Source of the DNA: Paludibaculum fermentans_A
Lineage (GTDB): Bacteria; Acidobacteriota; Terriglobia; Bryobacterales; Bryobacteraceae
Length of the DNA stretch: 64,000 bases
Assembly (NCBI RefSeq): GCF_051172195.1
Contig: NZ_JBPJAQ010000005.1
Location: 62,001-126,000, forward strand
Direction: 5' to 3'
The notes beneath the pieces were generated by a model. That model searched no databases, was not told where the DNA came from, and saw nothing but the letters and a program-made list of their open reading frames with translations. The first letter of the stretch is position 1. Every line of letters begins with the position of its first letter. Below are positions 52,515 to 60,330 of this stretch, in pieces. Both the position numbers and the translations under genes were made by a program.

Positions 52515-53939
52515 CTACCACCACGCCGGCACAATCGACAACGCTGTCGCCTGCATCCGCTCTCCAGCCGACATCCCTACCACGCTCAGCCGGCGGTCCT
52601 GGCCGGCAATCACCTGATACAGGGGCAGGTCCGTAGCCTTCACGACATACTCCCCATGCTGCGCCGCCGCTGCGTCCCGCGGCTCGTGCATCACGATTCC
52701 ATTCGGCCCGGTCGACCGGATGCGGAACTGGAAGGAACCCGGCTCATAATTCTGGTAGCTGTAGCAGCGGCCGATGCAGGGACGGTCGATCGCGTGATTC
52801 CACAGGAGCCCTCGCGTCGTGGGATCGTTCAGCGCCGACACTAAGCGCGAGCCCCGGGGCAACGCCGCAATCGCTCTCACCACCTCGTCTTCCCACCAGT
52901 TCAGCGCCCGCGCATCCGCGTACAGGAAGGAGAACTGCAGCACCGCCACCGCCGCCAGCCCCCACGGCAGCCAGCGGGCCGGACGCACCTGGCTCAACAT
53001 CACGCAGATCAGCACCGCCAACGGCAATGTCATTCTCTCCGTGATCATCGTCAGCGGCATCCGGTACCCCGGCAGCTCAATCCGCGTCGGAGCCGCCACC
53101 ACTCCAATCGCCATCACTACACAGAACTGCAGCGGCACGTTCACCGCCAGCAGCCGCCCAGGCAGCTTTTTCATCAGCCTGATCATCTGCGCCCCCCATA
53201 GGAAGCCAACCAGGACCACCGGCAGCGCGTACTTTGCCCCATATACCCAGAACTGGTCGATGCCCCACATCTCCAGCGCCTGGTGCGCCGAGGATGCGGT
53301 CCTATAGTGCGTGACCACGAACATTCGTCCCGCCAGGATGGCGGCAATCGCCGGCAGTGGCAGCCACACCTTCCAGGCGCCCGGCAGCCGTCGAGCCGTC
53401 CACACATAAGCCAGCAACGCGCAGCCCCAAAGAACTGGCAGCGCATGCGCCGTATACCCGAGGGCCAGCACACACCCGGCCGCTGTCAGCCGTGGACGCT
53501 CCTGCGGCCATGCCAGCGCCAGCGCCCAGAAGACCAGCCCGCAGGAAAGATAGAAGTTGAAAAGCCCGACGTGGAACACCCACCCGTACGACAGCATCAC
53601 CAGGCAAGGCATCGCGAAACGGGAATCCTTGCCCGTCACCGCCCGCAGCCAGGCCATCGCCCCCCAGAAAAGGATCAGCACCGCCCCCGCGACACTCACC
53701 CGTTCCGCCACGCCCGGCCCGCCCAGCCGCATCAACCCCAGCAGCACATAGTCGAATAGGACATTGGTGGCAGGGGCGGACACCGTCAGGCTTCCACCAC
53801 GCCCGGCCTGGATCTCCGTGCCCAGCCAGGCGTTATACAGGTGGCTGGAGAGATCCCCAGCCTGGATCCGGCTCTGCCAGAAGCAGGGGATCAGCAACAC
53901 TGCCGAGATGACCAAAGCCCGAAGCCGCTTCCCGATCAC
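52515..53939 (-). CDS. Polytopic membrane protein, tandem paralogue B (possible GT-C-type glycosyltransferase)
   Basis: 474 residues from a GTG at 53939. About nine or ten hydrophobic segments lie in the first 350 residues; the last ~120 are soluble. The first extracytoplasmic loop holds AGDLSSHLYNAWLGTEI, whose Asp could be the catalytic base of a GT-C fold; this is inference. The C-terminal domain contains RCYSYQNYEPGSFQFRIRS and GPNGIVMHEP. No family is recognised. It is nearly colinear with the equally long protein encoded 35 bp upstream (53975-55399), so the two arose by tandem duplication and probably form one transcript. Confidence 0.82.
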   Translation of the reverse strand: MIGKRLRALVISAVLLIPCFWQSRIQAGDLSSHLYNAWLGTEIQAGRGGSLTVSAPATNVLFDYVLLGLMRLGGPGVAERVSVAGAVLILFWGAMAWLRAVTGKDSRFAMPCLVMLSYGWVFHVGLFNFYLSCGLVFWALALAWPQERPRLTAAGCVLALGYTAHALPVLWGCALLAYVWTARRLPGAWKVWLPLPAIAAILAGRMFVVTHYRTASSAHQALEMWGIDQFWVYGAKYALPVVLVGFLWGAQMIRLMKKLPGRLLAVNVPLQFCVVMAIGVVAAPTRIELPGYRMPLTMITERMTLPLAVLICVMLSQVRPARWLPWGLAAVAVLQFSFLYADARALNWWEDEVVRAIAALPRGSRLVSALNDPTTRGLLWNHAIDRPCIGRCYSYQNYEPGSFQFRIRSTGPNGIVMHEPRDAAAAQHGEYVVKATDLPLYQVIAGQDRRLSVVGMSAGERMQATALSIVPAWW

Positions 53940-53974
53940 CAGCCTATCTTAGCCAGTTTGTCCGGATCGCGCCC

Positions 53975-55399
53975 CTACCAAAATGCGGGTAATAGCATCA
54001 ATTCCGACGACGGCACCCGCTCGCCCGCCGCCATGCTCCTGACGCACAGCCGCCCTTCCGGACAGGGCGCCAGCAGGTACAACGGCAGATCCGCGGCACG
54101 CACCACGTACGCCCCGTTGTCCACCTGCTTGGAATCCGCCGGATCGTGCATCACGATTCCATTCGGCCTGACAGACCGGATCCGGAACTGCAGGGAACCC
54201 GGCTCGTAGTTCTGATAACTGTAGCAGCGGCCGATACACGCACGGTCAAGAGCATGACTCCACAGCAGCGACCGGCTCGTCCAGTCGTGCAGCGAACTCA
54301 CCACCCTCGAGCCTGGCGGCAGCGGCCGGATCGCCGCGATCACCTGCTCCTCCCACCCGTTCAACGCCCGGGTGTCGACATACAGGAACGAGAACTGCAA
54401 CGCGGCCGCCACGCCCAGCACCACCTTCTGCCACGGCAGCGCCTCCATCTGGTTCAGCATGACGCAGATCAGCACCGCGAACGGCAGCGTCAGCCGCTCG
54501 GTAATAAACGACAGCGCCATCCGGTAACCGCCCAGTTCCACCCGCGTCGGCGCCACGAGAATTACCACCACCATCACCGCGCACAACTGCACCAGCACAT
54601 TCCCTAGAAACTCCTGGATCGGCCGCGAATACAACAGCCGCAACAGCAGGAACCCCCACACCATCCCCAACACCACGGCCGGTGCAATGTACTTCGGCCC
54701 GAATACCCACACCTGGTCAATACTCGACATCTCCAGCACCTGGTGGAACGTCGAAAGCGTCTGGTAGCGCATCTCGATCAGCACGCGCCCCGCCCCTACC
54801 ACCACCATCGCCGCAACAGGCAGCCAAAGCACGAACCGTGCCGGCACCCTCCGCGCCACCCACACATAGACCAGCACGCCGCAGCACCACGCGACGGGAA
54901 TCGCATGCGCCGCATAAGCCAGCACCAGCAATCCCGCTGCGGCCGCAAGCCGGCCCCGCTTCGGCTGCCAAGCCAGAGCCAGCACCCAGAAACAGAGCCC
55001 GCACGACACGTAGTAATTGAAAAGGCCGTTGTGAAAAACCCAGCCGTAGGCCAGCATGGCAAGGCAGGGCAGAAACGCCCGGGACTCTCTGCCCGTCGCC
55101 GCCCTCAGCCAGGCCACAGCGCCCCAGAACAGAATCAGTACCACCAGCGCCACACTCACATGCTCGGCCGCCCAGGGGCCGCCCGCCTTCATCAGCCCCA
55201 GCAGCAGCCCGTCGAACAGCACGTTCGTCGCCGGAGTCACCACCTCCAGCCCGGCCCCCCGCCCTGCGGCAATCTCAGTCCCCAGCCAGGCGTTATACAG
55301 ATGACTCGAGAGGTCGCCCGCCTGAATGCTCTTGTGCCAGAAACACGGGATCAGCAACACCACGGAGATCAACAGCGCCTGGATTCGTTTACTGAGCAC
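53975..55399 (-). CDS. Polytopic membrane protein, tandem paralogue A (possible GT-C-type glycosyltransferase)
   Basis: 474 residues, exactly the length of its neighbour, and also from a GTG (55399). Shared blocks include LLIPCFW, AGDLSSHLYNAWLGTEI, PATNVLFD, LPFAVLICVMLNQ, and the soluble-domain RCYSYQNYEPGSLQFRIRS and PNGIVMHDP; about half of positions look identical by eye. Loop regions differ more than the C-terminal domain, which suggests the latter binds a shared ligand while the membrane part has diverged. It is the first gene of the pair and lies 111 bp from the divergent ppk2 gene. Function is unknown. Confidence 0.82.
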   Translation of the reverse strand: MLSKRIQALLISVVLLIPCFWHKSIQAGDLSSHLYNAWLGTEIAAGRGAGLEVVTPATNVLFDGLLLGLMKAGGPWAAEHVSVALVVLILFWGAVAWLRAATGRESRAFLPCLAMLAYGWVFHNGLFNYYVSCGLCFWVLALAWQPKRGRLAAAAGLLVLAYAAHAIPVAWCCGVLVYVWVARRVPARFVLWLPVAAMVVVGAGRVLIEMRYQTLSTFHQVLEMSSIDQVWVFGPKYIAPAVVLGMVWGFLLLRLLYSRPIQEFLGNVLVQLCAVMVVVILVAPTRVELGGYRMALSFITERLTLPFAVLICVMLNQMEALPWQKVVLGVAAALQFSFLYVDTRALNGWEEQVIAAIRPLPPGSRVVSSLHDWTSRSLLWSHALDRACIGRCYSYQNYEPGSLQFRIRSVRPNGIVMHDPADSKQVDNGAYVVRAADLPLYLLAPCPEGRLCVRSMAAGERVPSSELMLLPAFW

Positions 55400-55510
55400 C
55401 TGTTCATCTTAGCCACTTTGCCCGCTGCCTCCGTTGACTCCCTCCCACTCATTTCCGATACTCATCAGCAGCGGGCTCAACAGCTCGCTTCACTTCCCGG
55501 AGGAGGCTCA

Positions 55511-56413
55511 ATGAAGAAGCAGGAAGGCGCCCGGATCGACGGTTCCATCGACAGGATGATCGTCCCGCCCGGCCGCAAAAGACTGTCGATCACCAAAGAC
55601 TTCGATGCCGCCTGGAAACCGAAATCCATGGACAAGAAACAGGCCACGGCCGCCCTGGAGGAGGGCATCCATCTGCTGGCCGAGTTCCAGGACAAACTCT
55701 ACGCCCAGGACAATTACGCGCTCCTCGTCATCTTCCAGGCCATGGACGCCGCCGGCAAGGACGGAACCATCAAGCACGTCATGGGCGGCCTCAATCCGCA
55801 AGGCTGCCAGGTGTACAGCTTCAAAGCGCCCTCCAGTGAGGAGCTCGATCACGACTACCTCTGGCGCTGCTACAAGGCCCTGCCCGAACGCGGCCGCATC
55901 GGCATCTTCAACCGCTCCTATTACGAGGAAGTCCTCATCACCAGGGTCCACCCCGCCATCATCGAGGGCCAGAAACTTCCGCCCCATCTCAAGGACAAGA
56001 AGATCTTTCAACGCCGCTACCGCGAGATCAACAACTTCGAGGAGTACCTCCTCAACAACGGCATAGTCGTGCTCAAGTTCTTCCTGAACGTCTCGCGCGA
56101 CGAGCAGAAGCGCCGCTTCCTCGATCGCATCGACCAGGAAGAGAAAAACTGGAAGTTCTCCACCGCCGACGCCAAGGAACGCGGCCACTGGGACGAATAC
56201 ATGCAGGCCTACGAAGAGTGTCTGCGTGCCACCAGCACGAAAGAAGCGCCCTGGTACGTCATCCCGGCCGACAACAAATGGGTAACCCGGCTCGCCGTGT
56301 CCCGCATCATCTACCAAACCCTGAGAGGCCTGAAACTGCACTACCCCACCGTCTCCGAACCGCAAAAACAGGCGCTGGCCGAAGCCAAACGCCTGCTCGA
56401 AGCCGAAAAGTAG
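55511..56413 (+). CDS. ppk2: Polyphosphate kinase 2 (PPK2 family)
   Basis: 300 residues from the ATG at 55511 with GGAGG 5 bp upstream; the long open frame back to 54743 is antisense to the membrane protein and rejected. Walker A is in FQAMDAAGKDGTIKHVMGG; the lid and Walker B region read FNRSYYEEVLITRVHP; both basic PPK2 motifs (for example RRYREINNFEEYL) are present. PPK2 transfers phosphate between polyP and nucleotides, mainly forming ATP/GTP or ADP/GDP. The single-domain, ~300-residue form often acts on NDP or NMP; the class cannot be set here. A pyrophosphatase gene nearby hints at PPi/polyP energy metabolism. Confidence 0.94.
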   Translation: MKKQEGARIDGSIDRMIVPPGRKRLSITKDFDAAWKPKSMDKKQATAALEEGIHLLAEFQDKLYAQDNYALLVIFQAMDAAGKDGTIKHVMGGLNPQGCQVYSFKAPSSEELDHDYLWRCYKALPERGRIGIFNRSYYEEVLITRVHPAIIEGQKLPPHLKDKKIFQRRYREINNFEEYLLNNGIVVLKFFLNVSRDEQKRRFLDRIDQEEKNWKFSTADAKERGHWDEYMQAYEECLRATSTKEAPWYVIPADNKWVTRLAVSRIIYQTLRGLKLHYPTVSEPQKQALAEAKRLLEAEK

Positions 56414-56417
56414 CGCC

Positions 56418-58214
56418 CTACTTCAGCCGGTCGTTCAGCTCTTTCAGCTTCTTCACGTCGAACTTGGGCTTGCGATCGTAGCTCATCAGGCCATTGATCT
56501 CCTGCTCCACATCGGTGATCTGCGTGTAGCAGATCCCCATGATGGGGCTCTGTGCGATGGCGTCATACTGCCCGCTCAGACGGCCCAGCGCCGCCTCCGG
56601 CGTCTTCTCGACACCCGAGTAGCCCCACGCCTCCGCCGGCACTTTGGACCCCGGCAGGATATACGCAATCCCGCCAAACTCGCTCAGGTACAGCGGCGAC
56701 CCGTTATACACATTCCCCGGAGCCAGATAGTTCATCCCATGCGACGGCAGCGCCGCCCCCGGCTTAACTTCCACCTTCGCCCAGCGCGCCTTCAACCCGT
56801 CGTAGTTCGCCGTATAATCGTGCACCGCGAACAGATCCGTAGCCTCCGTATGCTGCCACCCCTCGTTGTCGATCACCAGCCGCGACGGGTCCATCGACTT
56901 CGTCATGTGGTACAACGCCCGCAGGTGGCTCTGCTGCCGCGGGTCTGTCACGTCCGGCACGCCCCAACTCTCGTTCAGCGGAGCCCAGATGATGATCGAC
57001 GGGTGATTGATGTCCCGCTCCACCGCCTCCATCCACTCCTTCTGGAATCGCTGAACATACTGCTCATCGAACAGATAGGCGTTGGCCATCTCGTCCGACA
57101 CCAGGAAACCCATCTTGTCGGCCCAGTACAGAAACCGCGGATCTTCCAGCTTCTGGTGCTTTCGCGCTCCGTTGAATCCCATCTCCTTCGTCATCCGGAT
57201 GTCGTATTGGATCGCCTCGTCCGACGGCGGCGTCAGCAGGCTCTCCGGCCAGTAGCCCTGGTCCAGCACGAACTTCAGATAAACTGGCCGGCCGTTGATT
57301 GTCACCCGCCCGTTCTCCAGCCCGATCTTGCGGAAGCCGAAGTAGCTTTGCACCATATCGATCACGGTCTCGCCTTTCTTCAGCTGCAAGGTCACGTCAT
57401 AGAGATTCGGCCGCTCCACCGACCACAACCGCGGGCTCCGCACAAAAGCCCCCGCCGCGGCATACTTCCCGTCCGACACAGCGCCCGTCCCCGTCGCCAC
57501 CACCGTTTCGCCACTCTTCACCGTATACGCCAGCGTCAAACCCGCTTCCGGATTCGCGATCCGCGTCTGGAAATCCACCGCGCCCGTAGTCGACGCATCG
57601 ATCTTCAGCGAATCGATCCGGCTCGCGCCCGTCGCCTCCAGCCACACGCTCTGCCAGATGCCCGACGTGCGCGTATAGAAGATGCTGCGCGACTTCGGCT
57701 CCCAATACTGCTTGCCGCGCGGGATCGCCCGGTCCGTCGGCGGATCCCAGGCCCGTACCGTTACCGTATTCGCACCCGCCTTCAACATCGGCGTGACATC
57801 GAACTTGAACGGTGTGTTCCCGCCCTCGTGCGAACCCGCGCTCCGCCCATTCACCCAGACTTCCGCCTGGTAGTCCACGGCGCCGAAGTTCAGCAGCACA
57901 CTGCGCCCCTTCCATTCCGCGGGCACCGTGAAACTCCGCTGGTACCAGACAACCGGGTGGAACGACGTGTCGCCAATCCCGCTCCGGCTGCTCTCAAAAC
58001 AGAACGGCACCACAATCGACTTCGAGAACTTCCGGCCCGCCGCCGCCCAGTCCTCCTGCAGCCCCTTGCCCGCATCGTCGAACTCGAACGCCCACGGGCC
58101 GTTCAGGCTCACCCACGCATTGCGCATAAACTGGGGTTGAGGGTGTTCGGGCCGGGGGATCTGCTGAGCAAAAGCGAACGAGACGATAGAGACTAAGATT
58201 AGAGCCAAACGCAT
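56418..58214 (-). CDS. Secreted glycoside hydrolase family 2 protein
   Basis: 598 residues with a signal peptide (SIVSFAFAQQ). Jelly-roll sugar-binding domain (about 30-190, SLNGPWAFEFDDAGKG, GAVDYQAEVWVNGRSAGSHEGG), immunoglobulin-like domain (about 195-290), and TIM barrel with the acid/base Glu near 415 (WAPLNESWG) and nucleophile Glu near 512 (YLSEFGG). Substrate could be beta-galactoside, glucuronide or mannoside; length and motif context resemble glucuronidase-like GH2 enzymes of Acidobacteria. Its ATG is only 3 bp from that of the divergent deacetylase gene, so the two likely share control. Confidence 0.92.
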   Translation of the reverse strand: MRLALILVSIVSFAFAQQIPRPEHPQPQFMRNAWVSLNGPWAFEFDDAGKGLQEDWAAAGRKFSKSIVVPFCFESSRSGIGDTSFHPVVWYQRSFTVPAEWKGRSVLLNFGAVDYQAEVWVNGRSAGSHEGGNTPFKFDVTPMLKAGANTVTVRAWDPPTDRAIPRGKQYWEPKSRSIFYTRTSGIWQSVWLEATGASRIDSLKIDASTTGAVDFQTRIANPEAGLTLAYTVKSGETVVATGTGAVSDGKYAAAGAFVRSPRLWSVERPNLYDVTLQLKKGETVIDMVQSYFGFRKIGLENGRVTINGRPVYLKFVLDQGYWPESLLTPPSDEAIQYDIRMTKEMGFNGARKHQKLEDPRFLYWADKMGFLVSDEMANAYLFDEQYVQRFQKEWMEAVERDINHPSIIIWAPLNESWGVPDVTDPRQQSHLRALYHMTKSMDPSRLVIDNEGWQHTEATDLFAVHDYTANYDGLKARWAKVEVKPGAALPSHGMNYLAPGNVYNGSPLYLSEFGGIAYILPGSKVPAEAWGYSGVEKTPEAALGRLSGQYDAIAQSPIMGICYTQITDVEQEINGLMSYDRKPKFDVKKLKELNDRLK

Positions 58215-58217
58215 CCC

Positions 58218-59150
58218 ATGATTCTATTTCTAATCGTGTTCCTGTGCCTGCCTCTCGCCGCGCAGGATGCCCCCAAGCGCAGCGTCGCCTTCACCTACGA
58301 CGACCTGCCCAACTGCGGAGCGCAACTGCCCCTCGACCAGCTCACGGCCATGACCACCAAATTGGTCGATGGACTCAAGCAGGCCAAAGTCCCGGCGATT
58401 GGCTTCGTCAACGAAAACAAGCTCGACGTCGAAGGAGAGCGCCCCCAGCGCATCGCCCTCCTCCAGCAATGGCTCAATGCCGGCTTCCCCCTGGGCAATC
58501 ACACCTACTCCCACCCCGATATCAACAAGGTGCCCATGCTCAGCTACCAGGAAGACATTCTCAAGGGCGAGCAGGTGATCAGCGGGCTCATGAAGGAACA
58601 TGGCCAGACACTCTCCTGGTTCCGCCACCCGTTCACTCACACCGGCAACACGGAACAGGCCCGCGAAACCCTCGAAGGCTTCCTCCAGCGCAAGGGCTAC
58701 CGCATCGCGCCCTTCACTGTCGAGACCTCCGACTACATGTTTGCGCTCATCTATCACAATGCCCTGAAGAAAGGCGACCAGGCCGCCGCCACCCGCATCC
58801 GTACCGGCTATGTCGACTACTCAGAGCGCATGTTCTCCTGGTTTGAACGCCTCTCCCAGGACACCCTCGGCTACGAACTGCCCCAGATTCTCCTCATCCA
58901 CGCCAACCAGCTCAACGCCGATGCCCTGCCCGCTCTCACCGCCATGCTCACCCGCCGCGGCTACTCGTTCATCAGTCTGGAAAAAGCCATGAAGGATGAA
59001 GCCTACCGCCGCCGCGATGGGTATGTCGGGGAAAGCGGCCCCTCGTGGCTCCACCGCTGGGCCGTGGCCGCCAATAAACCCAGCCGCCTGCGCGATGAAC
59101 CGGACCCACCCTCCTGGGTCGTCGACCTTTACCGCGAGCAGTCCAAGTGA
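58218..59150 (+). CDS. Secreted polysaccharide deacetylase (NodB/CE4 type)
   Basis: 310 residues with a signal peptide (FLCLPLAAQD). The NodB domain has the metal/catalytic motif FTYDDLPNCG (the TxDD form), GNHTYSHPDIN with the H-x3-H metal ligands, WFRHPFTHTGN, and a later LLIHANQLNADAL. It would remove acetyl groups from cell-surface or environmental glycans. No Shine-Dalgarno sequence precedes the ATG, and the divergent GH2 start is 3 bp away, so promoter and leader must lie in the GH2 coding sequence or the mRNA is leaderless. Confidence 0.91.
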   Translation: MILFLIVFLCLPLAAQDAPKRSVAFTYDDLPNCGAQLPLDQLTAMTTKLVDGLKQAKVPAIGFVNENKLDVEGERPQRIALLQQWLNAGFPLGNHTYSHPDINKVPMLSYQEDILKGEQVISGLMKEHGQTLSWFRHPFTHTGNTEQARETLEGFLQRKGYRIAPFTVETSDYMFALIYHNALKKGDQAAATRIRTGYVDYSERMFSWFERLSQDTLGYELPQILLIHANQLNADALPALTAMLTRRGYSFISLEKAMKDEAYRRRDGYVGESGPSWLHRWAVAANKPSRLRDEPDPPSWVVDLYREQSK

Positions 59151-59208
59151 CCGCTCCCCTACCCCGCCCCTCACGGAGTATCCTGCCTCAGGGAGCGTCC
59201 TGCCCCGG

Positions 59209-60321
59209 ATGAACCTGTCGTCCCATCCCGCAAAAACCGCTGCCTGGCTCACGCTGATCCTCAGCGTCGTCTACCTGCTCGCCGCCCTCGTGCTCGTCCC
59301 TACCTTCAGCGCGACACCCCAGCGCATCGCCATGAACGCCTCCCTGGCCGATCATGTCGCGCCGCCTTCGCTCACCCCTGCCTACCTCACCTGGGGCGTC
59401 TGGCAGCGCTTTGACACCCTCTGGTACCGCCATGTAGCGGAATATGGCTACGACCTGCCCGCCTCCACCGTCTTCTACCCCGTCTACCCCGCCGCCATCC
59501 GGCTGCTCGCCTCCCTGGGCCTGCCAACTGATGCCGCAGCCGTTCTCTCCGCCCGCATCGCCACCTTCTTCCTCCTCTGGGGCCTCGTCCTGCTCCTCAA
59601 ATCGGACCTTGGCGATCAGGATGTGAAGCGCGCCTTGGCGCTCATGCTCGTCTGGCCCATGAGCTTCGTCCTCTTCGGAGGCTATGCCGAGCCGCTGCTC
59701 ATTTGCTTCACTGTCTGGTCCCTCTGGTTTGCCCGCAACGATCGCTGGTGGCTGGCAGCGCTGTTCGCCCTGCTTGCCTGCCTCTCCCGCGCCGTCGGCA
59801 TGGTCGTCCTGGCCCCGCTCTTCTGGATCGCATGGCGCCAGCGGCCGTTCCGCTTTGCGCCCTTGCTGCTGGCTCTCACCGGACCCCTACTCTTTCCCGT
59901 GTGGCTGCGCTGGCAGGGTCTCGGCCTCTCCGCCGCCGCTTACCCCCGGTACTGGCACACCACCATGGCGTGGCCGTGGACCACAATCGCTGACGCGTTC
60001 ACCTACACCACCGGCGACATCACCTGGTTTGTATGGATGAATGCCGTGGCCCTGCTGCTGGTGTTCGGTACGGCGCTCTCGCGACCCGTCCGCTGGGAAT
60101 ACTTCTGGTACGCTCTCGGCACCCTGTGCTTCCTGCTCACCGCCAACGCGCGGCCGCCGTTGCACAGCTTCGTCCGCTACGCCCTACCCGTCTTTCCAGC
60201 CTTCGCCTCCGCGGGCAAGTTGCTGCGCAACACCGCGGCCATGGCGCTCGTATGGAGCATCCTCCTCCTGGCCAACGCCCTGCTCCTCTACGCCTTCTGG
60301 GACTGGTTCTTCCTGGTCTGA
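59209..60321 (+). CDS. PIG-V-like integral membrane glycosyltransferase
   Basis: 370 residues from the ATG at 59209; the frame is open to 58996 but that stretch overlaps the deacetylase gene. About nine membrane helices. The first extracytoplasmic loop has WQRFDTLWYRHVAEYGYDLP, the acidic (R/F)D-x-WY-x-IAxxGY pattern of PIG-V/mannosyltransferase-like GT-C enzymes. YAEPLLICFTVWSLWFARNDRWW and RPPLHSFVRYALPVFP are further typical blocks. It likely transfers a sugar from a lipid carrier to an extracytoplasmic acceptor; the acceptor is unknown. Its 3' end is 9 bp from the convergent VWFA gene. Confidence 0.87.
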   Translation: MNLSSHPAKTAAWLTLILSVVYLLAALVLVPTFSATPQRIAMNASLADHVAPPSLTPAYLTWGVWQRFDTLWYRHVAEYGYDLPASTVFYPVYPAAIRLLASLGLPTDAAAVLSARIATFFLLWGLVLLLKSDLGDQDVKRALALMLVWPMSFVLFGGYAEPLLICFTVWSLWFARNDRWWLAALFALLACLSRAVGMVVLAPLFWIAWRQRPFRFAPLLLALTGPLLFPVWLRWQGLGLSAAAYPRYWHTTMAWPWTTIADAFTYTTGDITWFVWMNAVALLLVFGTALSRPVRWEYFWYALGTLCFLLTANARPPLHSFVRYALPVFPAFASAGKLLRNTAAMALVWSILLLANALLLYAFWDWFFLV

Positions 60322-60330
60322 CCCATCCGC

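Noticed and set aside
54743..55510. N-terminal extension of the PPK2 frame
   Set aside because: It is antisense to the membrane-protein gene, with shadow-type composition; GGAGG and ATG at 55511 begin the conserved PPK2 sequence.
56739..58196. 485-codon open frame opposite the GH2 gene
   Set aside because: Arg/His/Pro-rich product with no domain; it mirrors the real gene and results from high third-position GC.
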